NCBI GenBank assembly: GCA_019321725.1
Contig: CM033109.1
Location: 21,979,993-22,043,992 of the forward strand
Direction of reading: 5' to 3'
Length of the DNA: 64,000 nucleotides
Origin: Paulownia fortunei
Taxonomy: Eukaryota; Streptophyta; Magnoliopsida; Lamiales; Paulowniaceae
Shown: piece by piece, positions 50,121-63,100 of the stretch
Layout: each line of letters begins with the position of its first letter
How positions within the stretch are numbered: position 1 is the first letter of the stretch
Notes under the pieces: model-generated
What the model saw: the letters and a program-made list of their open reading frames with translations, nothing else
What the model was told of the DNA's origin: nothing
Database searches by the model: none
Made by a program: the position numbers and the translations under genes

Positions 50121-50297
50121 TAGGGTTTGAGAGTGTGCAAGAATGAAGTAGAGGAGGAGGACAACGGAAACCAAAAAGGAAGGATGTAAGTTAGGTTTTA
50201 GTGTAGTTGAAAGGCCGAAATGACTGCAGAAGCCCACTTTGTGGATTGGGCTTTATATTGGGTCCTAAGAAGTTTGAAAATTCTATTGGGTTGGGCT
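50121..50297 (-). promoter_or_regulatory. RPL12 promoter and leader elements: telo-box, site II motifs, TATA
   Basis: On the minus strand a telo-box, AAACCCTA (50121-50128), lies about 14 nt upstream of the ATG, inside a pyrimidine-rich leader. TGGGCT or its complement (site II core) occurs at 50231-50236, 50247-50252 and 50292-50297. TATAAAG is at 50251-50257. Telo-boxes combined with site II motifs are the known signature of plant ribosomal protein promoters that respond to growth and cell division. Confidence 0.75.
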
Positions 50298-52922
50298 TAG
50301 ATTTTTGAAGAGGGCCTCAGCCCTCGGATCGAATATCCCAATCCCATTTATGGTAGTGATGTCTAATGACTTCATGTGGAAAATTACTACTTCCTCCAAA
50401 TTAGTCTTAACATCAAATAAATTTAAGATAAAATTCTTATTGATAAAGGTGATTATGTGACAAACGGATCCAATGCAATGAAAAGTAAATGCATGCCTTA
50501 TCAGAATTAGAAGTTGGGTTGAGCGAAAATGGAAACTAGGTAAAGTTTCCCAAGGAACGGACCTAAAAAAACTCTAATGCTCAAGTCAGATAAGCAAATT
50601 TTTTTCTCCCCTTCTCGCGCAGTTAGTATATGGTGAATATGGGTTGAAACTTTCGACGTTGTTAATCATGTTGGGTTAACGGGCCATGAATGTAGAATCT
50701 AGGTCTTGGGCCTCCACTTTGGGTTTCAATTACAAGGGAAACGGATTAGTTGTGGGCTAGGGGCTGAAAGCTTTTGATCACATGATAGTGGGGGATAGAT
50801 AATGCCAATGATACATTTATCTACACTGAAACAGGTCTAATTTTGGGTTGAATGCTGATAATCTTGAGTTATTTTGCTAACTTTCAAACTATAAAATTCT
50901 TCACTTCTAAATATAATCCCTATCTATTAATTGCATATTGAAACTTCTCATGTATAAAGTACACTATATTTGTTACTCATGTTTGAATGTCTTTGTTTTC
51001 TATAAATAAATTTTTTTATAACATGATTTAAATAGATTTCATTTGGAATCTAATTAAACAAAGTCATATATATATATATATATATTTATGATGCGAGCAA
51101 ATATTTCTTATTTTGAGGTGGATAATATATATATCGTGTTAAGGTGAACTTCTTTTATAAATAAATCTATTGTGAGCAGCTCCTTTTTCAGGGTTCCTAA
51201 CTCGCGGTAATGTTATGAAAATATTCTTTCAATACTTAAGTCAGCAAGTGTTTAAGAGAACAAAATTAAACTTAAAGCTAAAATTAAGCAAATGAATAGC
51301 ATACATGATAAATGAGAATGAGAGATATTTATAATTGTTTAAATTGGACTCAGACTGTCTGAACATTTGATATATTTGGACCGTGAGTTTGTATGTCGTA
51401 CTAGGCTAATGTTTGATATCTTTAAACCGCATGGGTCTCTTGAGTCTAAATACCCCATTAAAATGAAGTTGTGTCTGATTTGAAATATACCCATTAATTT
51501 CACAATGAGAAATTCCTTCAAATTTGCACCGAGTGTTTGAAAAGTGACAATAGGGCTTATATCATAAATTGCTCACGACGGATCAGCACAAAAAGTAGGA
51601 TAAATGCTTGCTTATATGGGATTTTCAATATCAAATGATATTTATGATATGATATCATCCTTATTTAATATAAAAATACTTGTGAAATTAAAATTTTAAT
51701 ACAGAATATGGTGTCATTGGATAGTAATTTAATGTTCCTTTGAAGAAATATGGAATTAAGGCCATTCCTGGTTAATAATTTACCAGGCATGTAATATATT
51801 TATAATGAGTACATGTATAACATTTGGAGTAACATGGGATGCGATTTCAAATATGTTGCTCATTAGCAAATTCAACATAACTTCATTAATTAACGAGTTC
51901 ATGTTATAAATGTAGCTAAATCGTGTTTAGCACCAAAATGTAAAAATAAACTTCCATTGTTTGATTATAAATTTAAGGTTATAATATGACTAATTTTGTT
52001 TCAATATATCTATTTTTTTAATTTTATAATTTTTTGTAGTCAAAAAAAGTTTGAATTAGAGTTTTCTTCAATATATAAATATCCGTGAGTGATTTATTTT
52101 TCAATAAATTTAAATAATTTTAACTATTTACTATCGTGCGCACTGAAAAAATAAATTATTAATCGTGTTAGGAGCACAACCAAATTCGTCAAACACAATC
52201 TTTTTAACGAGTCAAATTCGTAATTGCCTGATTCTCTTGCAAAATCCTCAATAATAATATAATAACAATAGTAATAAATAATAATAATAATAATGAAAGA
52301 ATAAAGAATCCATTTGAAACACTATATTGGGATTCTGTTCCTAAAAGTATTTTCGAAAATCATTTGAAAAAATTCCCTCATAGTGTTATGCCTTACGTGT
52401 TTGAAATTAGTAAGTTGCAAAGCTTGCCAATTGACTTGACATTTTATTTTGAAAAAAATACATTTAATTTACTTATTTTCCAAATATAAAATAAAATCTG
52501 AAAATGGGATATAGGCTACTTTAAAAATAGGTTGTAAATTTTAAAAATAAATTTGAAACCTAAGGCGTACAGTTTGAAAATAAAGTTATTTTTTAGAAAT
52601 GTTTTTTAAAAATATCTCCAACTAAGTATATTTTCTCGAAAACAAACGGGAATTCATTTATTAGGTGACAATAACACCAAATATAGCCTTTTGATATTCA
52701 ATATTCATTATTTTCAAAGCCATAATAATTAATATTATTAAGGTGCTGTAGCATGCAATAATTTAAACAGCTGTGAAACTGATAACAACATAAAGTGAGG
52801 GGGAATGAGCATGAAAGGTTAATTTCAAGTACCTATATATGCAGCTGTTGTCAATTCACTAAAAAAGCTAACAATAATGGTAGAGAAGAAACACTTCACA
52901 AAGCATGCAACTTGCAAGTTTC

Positions 52923-52957
<35 letters not shown>

Positions 52958-55900
52958 TACACTTTCAAGGCAAACAAGTCATATGAGAGGCCATTTGGTC
53001 ACATTCTTCACTTGTCATTTTCCAAAAAAGTTGTATAAAATCATCATCAAGATGGACAATTCTACCCACCATCATGCATTTTTTTTTTATTTTTTTTTTA
53101 TATATATGAGCTAATGAGCTCTATAATCTCTCTTTTTTGTTTTGTTTTTTTTCTATGGCATTTTATGGTGTGAAAATTGAAAGCCTAGAGAGTATAGACA
53201 CCCACCCCACCCCACCCCACCCCACCCCAATTTTCTTGCCGAATAATATTGAGAATAATCTGGTTTCTTTAAATTATCTTAATTAGTTAAATACGAGATG
53301 CAAAAATTTAATATTTAATACTTATGATTATATTATAATTTTTTGTTAAAAATTACGATAAAAAAATTAAATACAAAAAATACAAAAATGAATAATATAT
53401 ATATTCGTAGATATATAAGTAAAATACAAATATAAAAAAATTATTAAGAAGCAAAAACAAAGCTTATTTTAATAATATTTTTATGCATACTTTGTTTATA
53501 CTTATCTAAAACCATGCAGAAATATTTTTTTATGTATTTCTGAATTGATTAATATATAATTATGGTACAACTTAGAAATAATTACCTAACTAGTAGTAAT
53601 TAGTACACTTATAAATTATCAATATTTTATTTTTTATTTGTAAGATAATCAATAATTTTACTTAACTATTATAAATATTTGTTGAAATGGAGTAATATAT
53701 GAAATAAATATAACATATAATAAATATTTTATTATAAAAGTAGACATATAAAAAATAAAAATATTTTTAATTATTTATATATAAATACATTATATAAACA
53801 TAATATGAATTTTAACTAATAGCTCAATTAAAAACACATACTATGCTAAACCAAGTACAGATTTGATGTGATGGAACTCAAGTCACATCACATTAGTTTA
53901 TACAAAGATATTTTTCTCTTGTTTTTATAATATTTTTAGAAGCATCGTTGTGAGGAAAAACAATTTCAAGTTGGCACATTTAAAGCAATTACAGCTAATT
54001 CTTTTTCTTATCATGTTACATGGAACATAGTATCTTATACGTTAATCCAACCTCGTCACATGGAATTAATACCTGTGGTTCCCGAAACCCAAACGGATAA
54101 TACAATTTTAATACAAGTTTTACAGAATAAAGCAACTCTTGGACCATATTAGATCTGCTGTTTTTTATTTATTTTTTAAGTAAAGTACAGAGTATGTGGA
54201 GGGTTTGCTTTTTGGATTTGATGATTAAGTTTACTTTAATCTACCATTTCGTATGCTAAAAGAGAAACCAACTTATTGAACTAAAAAAAACAAAATAATT
54301 TCTTACAACATGGATTTGCTTTTCTTTTTAGGAAAAGAGTTGGTAAGTTGCGTGAAATGCTCTATAATATCGATATTTTATTAGGAAGAATCAACAAGTA
54401 TTTAATAATTGAGTATATGTATAAATCATGTATGTTGTTTGTTTTTAATATTTTCAATGTAAATTATATTTTGATATAGAATTTTAAATGAAAGTTGAAA
54501 AAGATTTTTTTTATATTTTTTATATTATTATTTTTAATAGTGGTGATTAGATATTTTCGAGGAAATAAATTTATTGTATGAAAAATAAAAAATTATTTTA
54601 ATAAAAAAAATAAAAAATTTGAATTTAGAACGTAAGGAGTATTACTATAAAAAGCAAAGCACATGATATCGAAACTCCAACTAATCAAAATAGAACGATG
54701 CTATATATTACCTCAAATCTCGTCAATGAGCACTCAAAACGCTACTATTTTAAAAATTAAACAAAATTGACAGAATCGATAGATCCAACTGCGAATAACT
54801 AGTCGGTTCGATCTTTTAAGTGTAAAAAATTGAAAATTCAATTCAATTGATAAAAATCAATTGAATCGGTCAAATTGTACAATAATTCTTTTTTTTAATT
54901 TTATTATCTAATTTAAAAAAATTAATATTTAATTATGTATGTGATTATTTGTATTTTGACTTTGTTAAATATGTTTTAAAGTTGATTATCTATCATTGAG
55001 CATGATAATTGTTTATTATATTAATATTTTATACAATATAAAAATAAATATAGTCAGTTTTTATTAAATCGATCGAATCAAAGATGGAATAGATCGAATC
55101 GATAGTTGAATAACTGATCGGCAGTAAGACCAATTTAGTTATTGATTCGATTTTAAAAATATTGCGAGACACATACCTTTAATGCAATATCCACCTTTTA
55201 AGAATTTTATTTTTTTATAAAATAAAATATTTAACAATCATCCATACATCCAATTATTAAAATATACTATGTGTAGTATAAATTGTATCTCGAAAAAACT
55301 CCGCCATTTTTTTTTTATGTTAGTAAGAATTGAATACAATAAATGCAGTTGGCTAGATTTAAATAATTAATATTTACTATGATTTATATATATCCTACCA
55401 AACAAATGAAATTTGATAAAAAAAAAGAAAAAAGAAAAAAGAAAAAAAGAGTGATTGGCCCTTGAAGTATAGCATTTTCCAATAAGGAGTTGTTAGGAAA
55501 AAAAATTGTTGGCAATAATGAAGCATAAATTATCAAGGTGCCAGTTGCCACAATATAAAACTTGATAGTGGAACGTCATAATCATCTTAATGGTTATTAA
55601 AATATAAGCAAACCTTGGATTTGGGAAATCCCAACTGGCTATTAGGCATGATAACATTATCCTACCCTATTAATAGGTTGGTTCACACTTCACACTCTTA
55701 AATAAATACCCTACGAGGAGCCTTACTTTCGCATTGTGCCCCTTAATAAGTGACATGTCAATTTGGCAATCAAGATTTAAGGGTAAAATTGAGATTTTCA
55801 AAATTTATAATGATTATTTATTTAATTTTATATTAGTGAATAATTGATGTTTGTAAATTGTTGATGATTATGATTCGTTATTAATTGATTAATGTATAGT

Positions 55901-58260
55901 ATATTTGATATATTTGACTGGCTGATTTAGAAAAAAAAAATATTATTTTAGTAAGTACTTTTTTACACGTTTATTCAGTCAATAATCATAGGTTATTATT
56001 TGTGTTAATCACGGGTGGATGGTGCAAAGTGATTCTTAATTACATCCCTACACGCCAACATGCAACTTATTGTTGTAACAAAAATAGAATACTTTATCTA
56101 TATCTAAAGGTCATATTTGAATTGACAAGAAATTTTTTATGATCATTTAAAAGTTTATAAGTATCTTTATATTTTGAATTGATAATCATCTTTGGGCTAA
56201 GTTAATCTATTTTGTACATTGTGATTAATAAGGGTTTGTACAAAAATATTTATATGTTGTCCATCGATCATGTATTTTGATTTGAGTTTAGGCCCGATTC
56301 ATCCTTCGTGGACGAATCTCGAGGAGGAACCCTTTAGTATTCGGGGGATTGAATTCTCACCGATGCTTGCTTTACTGAAGCCGATATTCTCATTTTTGCT
56401 TTGTTCACTTTTATTCGCGCAGAGATAACTATTTTTTATTTTTAAAATAATTAATAATTTGTAATTTTAAATTATTAATTTAGGTGTGAGGTTACTTTTT
56501 GGAAAGGTTCATTTAAAAAAGAAAAGAAATAGACATTATTTGTATTTATTCGAAGAATACGAAAAGAGTGTTCAACACTGGTAGATGGCATTTTAAACTA
56601 AAATTTGAAGTGAAATTTTTATATATTTTTTTCTCCTACCTATTTAATAATGTTTTATGATGGCATTGAAGTCAATAAATTTTTCATGTCATATTAATTT
56701 TTGCTTATAAATATCTTTAAATACTCTTGGATGTTGGATAGTTAATATGATCTTATATTAACCAAGAATTGGTTGTTCTGTCTAAAGTTTGTAGCCAATA
56801 TTTTTCTTTTTTTTTTAACTTGACCTTAAATTTTGACCCTAATGTGGTGTCTTAATTGAACAAGTCTCAATGAAGGGTACTGTTAGCTACTATACTTCAT
56901 TGCATACTTTATTAAAAAATAAATTCAATTTAAGACAAAAACTATATTTATTAGTAGAGATATAATTTTATTTCCTTATACATTACGCAAAGTCGTATAC
57001 AATAAATTGGTGGATGTGAAGTGTTGCGTTCAATAAGCACCACACCTCAAATATTTTTTAAAAATATCTTCTATTTTTCACTATATGAAACTTAAAAAAT
57101 ACATGTTTCTTATCTATTTTTATCATAAATATATATATTTTTTACATCTACTAATATTTTCTATCTTGTCATTCAAAAAATATCATAAAATAAATATCTT
57201 TTCATTTTTAATCTATATAGTCAATCTAGAAACACAACTAATCGAATTATATTTTTATTTTTATACAAAAATTTAATAAAAATATTTCCAACTTCAAAAT
57301 ATTAAAGATGAAAATTAAACAAACGGGCTCTTATTTTTCCACCATTCATACTTCCCAGTTTCCACTACTCAATAAAATATAATTAAACAGCTACATTACC
57401 ACCAATAATGCTAGGAATATAGAATTAATAAATAGGACTAGTGGTAGCATTTTTTCTCCTTATTTTTTTTTTCGCCAAAAGCTAACAAATCATAAGTCAT
57501 AACGCAACTTAAGTGGGAATATTTATGGTTTACTTTCTTGTATTGGTTTAATTTACACATCGCTTTCTTCACTAGTATAGCATGATATTCTGTTCAACCT
57601 TCAACCATAATCACAACCCAAATCCCAAATATACCCTTATCCCCATTTCATTGAGGTCCTGAAAATATATGGGTTGTGTATTATATCATAGGTGTGGATG
57701 ATTAATGTATTGTATTTGATAAAAAATAGATATTTGTTAATTATTTAATATTTTATAAACAATATATTAGATATAATGTGTATTATATAGAAAATTAAGA
57801 GTTAAATTATTTACATTGTCAAATGAATATTTTTTATTTTTTACTAATTGAAATTTTGAAAATGCACTTATTTTACTTATTTTTTTTTTTCAAAATTCAA
57901 TTTCAAATTTATTAATATTTCACATCTTTTTATACAGTTATCGAACTCATTTGCAAATTTATTCACATATCACGACTTCTCATATAAAAAATGCCATGAA
58001 ATAAATATATTTTTTATTTTCTAATCTATATAATTTTTATTTTTATATAAAAAATTAATAAAAATATTTTTAATTCTGAAAATGCCAAGAACATGAAAAT
58101 AAAAACCAATATTTTCAATTTATCAACCATAATCAAAACCCTAATCCCAAATACACCCCCACCCCCACCTACCCCTCACCCAGTTTATTCCGAGTATTTA
58201 TTTAGTAGTGCGATATATTAAGAGGAAGACGACAAAAGAGGAAATGATACACTGACACGG
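50298..58260. other. Long AT-rich intergenic region, no gene seen
   Basis: About 8 kb with no convincing coding sequence. Frames at 51339-51521, 52795-53114 and 57085-57276 are short or low-complexity. It contains (TA)n at about 51065-51085 and 52926-52954, a CCCCA repeat at 53201-53229, and a sharply less AT-rich patch at about 56285-56420 that I could not identify. The region 54760-55160 repeats 'atcgaatcgat'-like motifs and may be a decayed repeat. Confidence 0.5.
53201..53229 (-). repeat. (CCCCA)n pentanucleotide repeat, G-quadruplex-prone on the minus strand
   Basis: One CCC and five CCCC runs, each separated by a single A. The complementary strand has five G4 runs with one-base loops, enough for a four-tetrad quadruplex; the C-rich strand could form an i-motif. 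Confidence 0.95.
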
Positions 58261-58352
58261 GAACTCACCGTTTGTCGCGCTTGATTAGTACTAAATAACC
58301 AGCTGGCACGAGCAGCGCGCTAGATCCAAAAGCCCCCACTCGGGCCCCACTT

Positions 58353-58597
58353 CACGTGCGATCACGCTCCGTCTAGTGCTTCCGCCACGTGGCGTGAATC
58401 CATGACATGTTGAACACGTGTCACTCTTTCTCGGAGGGCGCAACTGGGGACCTGTACCAGGTGAATTCCATTTCACCCTAACGTCGCGACAAAACTGAGA
58501 GCCTCTCGTAAAGAGCAAACCTTGGTTTTACTAAAATACCCCCGATGGTCCTTTTATATTTTCTCGTTACTTCAAATTTTCATCTACAGGACACGTG
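58353..58597. promoter_or_regulatory. Cluster of four G-boxes (CACGTG) in a GC-rich island
   Basis: CACGTG occurs at 58353-58358, 58386-58391, 58415-58420 and 58592-58597. Two are in strong ABRE/G-box contexts (CCACGTGGC at 58386; ACACGTGG at 58592), and one is ACACGTGTC. The block at about 58250-58520 is much more GC-rich than its neighbours. It lies about 1.1-1.35 kb upstream of the S40 ATG, so it may be a distal ABA- or light-responsive module for that gene, or mark an unseen transcript. The minus-strand frame 58291-58518 in this island shows no recognised domain. Confidence 0.7.
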
Positions 58598-59495
58598 GGT
58601 GCGGGGAAGTGGAGAACTGATTTATCCGTACAACGTGGAGAATATCTAAATTGCGGTTAAAATGGATATAATCAAGTTAGTTAGAGATGGTTTAAACTAG
58701 ATAATTAGGGTCCTAATCCTGATCTCTTTGAAAATATTACCAATGGATTTTGATGGTTTAATTACGTACAATAAATATACTATATTTGAATTTCTAGCCT
58801 CAAATAAAAAATGTTGGACATGATAAAATTTTATAGTTAAATATAGATGAGAAAATGGATAAATATGAATTTGGAGGTATATTAAAAAACTATGAATGTA
58901 AATAAATTATTTGAGAGTAAAAATAAGACTTCATTATATTTATACTACTTGTGTCTGCATTTATATTATAATTTGTATTTATTATTAGATAATTTATTTT
59001 AGAATGATGGCACCATATAGATATAAATATTTAAAAATAATACTAATATTTATATTCTTAATTGTATAGCATTTAATTTATACTTAAATATGATGGTTTG
59101 TGTTAAATTAACAATAATAAATTCATTTGATATGGTTGGATGCTTTGAGTTACTCTAAATTTCATTTAAGATACACTTTTAGTTATTTTTAATTATTATA
59201 ATATAGTTAATAAAATTTTGAAATTAACTTTTATTGCTTGAAGAATACCTTATTGTCGTATTTGTCTTAATCACTTTTATTGGAGAAACCTTAATATAAA
59301 GTCCGTAATCCGTACTTGCAAAAGTTTTACTCCCCAATTTAGTAATTAATTTATCCATCCTCGTCTGAATAAAAAAAAAGGGACGTGGCATTTCTTCTGA
59401 GTTTTCCGGGGTCAAAATTGTATTTTCGCATGCAGTCTGCAGCTTCAGAGAAAATAATAAGACAGAGAAAGGGAAGAAAGCAGATTACAGCTTAC

Positions 59496-59526
59496 AGAGA
59501 GAGAGAGAGAGAGAGGGGAGAGAGAG
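59496..59526 (+). repeat. GA dinucleotide repeat near the S40 promoter
   Basis: An AG run of about 20 bases, then GGGGAGAGAGAG, about 20 nt upstream of the TATA box. GA repeats bind plant BPC/GAGA factors and are common in dicot core promoters. Confidence 0.8.
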
Positions 59527-59546
59527 CCTTATCCATTCCAACCCTT

Positions 59547-59554
59547 TATAAAAG
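59547..59554 (+). promoter_or_regulatory. TATA box of the S40 gene
   Basis: TATAAAAG, 155-162 nt upstream of the ATG. Transcription would start near 59580, giving a leader of about 130 nt. Confidence 0.8.
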
Positions 59555-59579
59555 CAGATCAAAACCTCCATTTTTAAGT

Positions 59580-59642
59580 ATGAAATTAACAAAACAAATT
59601 CATTCCCATCATTTCATCGTTCAACAAATGATACGCTTATAG
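59580..59642 (+). other. Possible upstream ORF, 20 codons, in the S40 leader
   Basis: ATG at 59580 opens a 20-residue frame ending TAG at 59640-59642, 66 nt before the main ATG. The predicted transcription start lies almost on this ATG, so whether it is in the mRNA is uncertain. Confidence 0.35.
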
Positions 59643-59708
59643 ATAGAAGAAAGAGTGAGCAAAAGAGGTGAAGAAAAATTGTTGAATCAACTTTTGAGAT
59701 TTGTCCAT

Positions 59709-60197
59709 ATGGCGACATCAAAAAGCTACTTCGCTAGAGCAAACTACAGATTCCTCCCGAGCGATCAGGCCCTCACCAACGATTCAATGATCTTCGAGCT
59801 CGACGAGTCCGATGTCTGGAACTCGACGGCCCGCTCGCAGTCGCCGGAGTTGCGTAAAACGAGCGCTAGAATCTCCAGAAAGCCATCGGCAGCGGCGGCG
59901 GCAAGTGGAAAAGTCAGTGGGCCGGCTTCGCTGCCGGTGAACGTTCCTGACTGGTCGAAGATATTGAAGGACGAGTACAGGGAGAATCGCCGGAGGGACA
60001 GCGACGAAGACTACGACGACGAGGAGGCGGAGGAGAACGGGAATCGGATTCCGCCGCACGAGTTTTTGGCGCGGCAAATGGCGAGGACGCGGATCGCCTC
60101 CTTCTCGGTGCACGAAGGGATTGGGAGAACCCTCAAGGGAAGAGATCTCAGCAGGGTTAGAAATGCGATTTGGCAGAAAACTGGTTTCGAGGATTAA
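59709..60197 (+). CDS. Senescence regulator S40 / DUF584 family protein, 162 aa
   Basis: Intronless. The start at 59709 ([20 protein letters not shown]) matches the family's usual opening; the frame extends upstream only to a GTG. The central part is Ser- and Ala-rich with an acidic run ([14 protein letters not shown], 97-110). The diagnostic C-terminal block is complete: [20 protein letters not shown] (115-134), then the [20 protein letters not shown] core (139-158) and GFED at the end. S40 proteins are mostly nuclear and are induced by senescence, ABA, dark and pathogens in barley and Arabidopsis; their biochemical role is unknown. A TATA box and GA repeat lie upstream, and a G-box cluster lies about 1.2 kb upstream. 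Neighbour order fits Arabidopsis At5g60680. Confidence 0.97.
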   Translation: MATSKSYFARANYRFLPSDQALTNDSMIFELDESDVWNSTARSQSPELRKTSARISRKPSAAAAASGKVSGPASLPVNVPDWSKILKDEYRENRRRDSDEDYDDEEAEENGNRIPPHEFLARQMARTRIASFSVHEGIGRTLKGRDLSRVRNAIWQKTGFED

Positions 60198-63100
60198 TTC
60201 ATTTTTCACTTCACTTTTAATTAACTGTGAGTTTTTTTTTTTTTTTTGGGTTTATTTTTGCCCTTTTTTGGCTTCTTTTTTTTTCCCCACCTTATGCTTT
60301 TCATTATGGAAAAAGGCCTCATTTTTTACCATGGCTTATTGAGGCGAGGTTGAGAGGATTGCTGTTTGCTAGAGCATGTAATTCTAACATTTTGAAAGAG
60401 GAAATTAAAAAAGAAAAAAAATAGTTTATTTAGTTCAAATCATTTTTGTTCTTTATTTGATTTTTTTTTTGCAATAGTTGTTTGAATTTTGGCATTGCAA
60501 GTTGAAAACTTGAAATTGGAACTGCCAAAAGAAACCAAAATTGCCAAGCAAGTTTGAAAGTTGAAGGGGGTTAATAGGGATAGTTCCATTTCGAAAATAA
60601 TATTTTATCTCCTATTTTATTATATATGTATATTGACAATGTCTTGAAAGTTCAAGTGGTTAACTAGGTTAAGAGGGACAATTCGAATCTTTTGCAACTA
60701 GGGAAAGTGGGTTAATTTTATTAGAAAAATATTTTATATGTAACTTAAAATTTAAATAAAAAATCCCAAAGAAAAGTGAATTAATTTTAAATATATATTT
60801 AAAAAAATATTTTATATACTAACAATTCAAAATTGAAATAAAAAATTATATGCATTCAATAGATTGATAACTATGAATTAAAGTAGTTGGTGATTTTCGC
60901 AATTTATTTATTTTTTAATCAATTAATATTAGATGGATGAAATGCACTGAATTTATTACATCTAATATTTTCAAAAAATTTAGGGTTTGCGTGGTGGAGC
61001 TATGCAACTGTAAAATAACACTTGACTTTGGGGGTGGTGGGGTAAAAAGAGGGGCTAAAATTCAGTGTTGAGTGACTTTAAAAAGCGCGTTTATATGTAA
61101 AAGGACAAAAGACGCTGTCTTCCTAGGGGTTTCCCCCTTTTTTCCCCTGTTAAAGTAGCTCCCCAAACCAAAGACAAAGTTCGTGCCTAAAAAAGAGTAG
61201 CATATAATAGGTAATTGTGATGCTATAATTTTTTTTTATAAAGATAATGAAACCAGTGAAAATTAATTAATTTTCAAAAATAAAATTTATTTCGATTGTA
61301 ATTGAAGATTGACCGACATAATAATAATTTGAGCTCGTTATTTAGAAAGATTGATTCTAATGAGTCCATGGGTTTGAGAAACTTAACCAGTACATGCAAA
61401 CTTTGTGATACCGTACATAACTCCTTAGGAGAACAACTATAAATATTATTACTTTATTCATTTTGAAATATGTAAAATTTATTTTCACTTTAGATATTAT
61501 TGTGTATTATTTCAATATTTTGTACTATTTTATTTGATTTAATCATTGAATAATTATCGTTAATGTATGATTATCGTTAATGTGTAATCACCATGCCTCA
61601 CAACCAAAAACTTATATGTTCGTGTTAATCCGATGCATCCAAGTCAATCAAGTCAATCCTAACACTTATAACGATTTATTGTCCAAATAGAAATTGACTT
61701 TTTTAAATCTATTAATAAATATACCACATCAACCTTCATGAAAAATACACATTATAAAACCAAACAAGAAAAAGGATTCCTTAAAAGTGTTCTTCGCTCG
61801 AACCAAAATCACAAGCAAAAATTCACAACACTTCATTCAATATTTCAACGTGGATTAGGATTCATTTTTTTTTTTTAAATCTTGATTTATGGTAATTAAT
61901 TTGCGTGACTCATTTAAATCAACCCACAATTTTTTTTATTTTTTATTTTTCATTTCTCTACACAATAAATGAAATTTCATTGAAATTCAAATCCCATCGT
62001 ACAAAGTGAAGTAAATAAGTCACGACTCCAAACTTAAAAGGCATTGTACCCTAGGCGTTGGGCTTTGAATCTAGCCTTGTTTTAGTGCAATGGGGGGGGA
62101 CCTCCGAGTCCCTTGCCTTTAACGTGTGCACATTAAAGCCCTGGCTGCAGGGGGAAGAGCTTTGCTCGACTGCCCAGCCCATTCCATTTACTGCTTTCAT
62201 TTTATTTTATACTGCCATATCTGGTTAATTAACACCTTATCCAGATATCTTCCCAAAATCATCTAAAATTAAAAATTTATATTACTCCCAGATGATAAGA
62301 GGGGGATGCCCATCACCTGCTTTGCTCGTTTGACACGAGTAAATTAAAGAATGATATAATTGATCGTATCTAGTAAAAATAAATAAATAAATAAAATTGT
62401 TGGGAGAGACTCCTATTCTTTTAGTACTATTGATGCAGTTCAGAAATTTTTAATTTTATTTAAATATTACATATTGTATTTTACTCGTATTATATTCATG
62501 TAGTACGAGTAAGTAAAAAATATTTTTATTTCATATATATTTTGGACTTATCGAATAATACTCAAGAATATTATATTTATAATGTACAATACATGATGAA
62601 TAATATTTAATTTAACAAATATTTATAACATTTAATTAAAATTTAAAAATTATTTATAACTACTAATTGAATATCATACAAATAAAAAATAAAAATTATG
62701 ATAAATTATTTATAAGTATTAATTGAATATCATATAAATAAAAAATAAATTTTTTATCCTATAAAAATAGAAATTAATGTTAAATAGTTATTTCTAATTT
62801 ATGTCATTATTATAAATTACATAATATAGAAATACATATAAAGTATTTTTTGTATAATTTAAAAATAAATAAAAGTACAATACATATAAAATAATAACAA
62901 AATAAATCGTATTTTTATTCCCGCACAAGTTTTTTACACAAATTTTATCCGTACGTCTATAAATTTATATATTAATCATTTCTGTAATTTTTTGATCGAT
63001 TTATCTGTCGTAACTTTTAACAAAAGTCATGATATATTTAACGAACTACACATGCACATAAAATATAGACGTATTTATTAGAACAAGTACTTGGCATTAT

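Noticed and set aside
49613..50146. Plus-strand frames opposite RPL12
   Set aside because: Antisense shadows of a highly conserved ribosomal protein gene.
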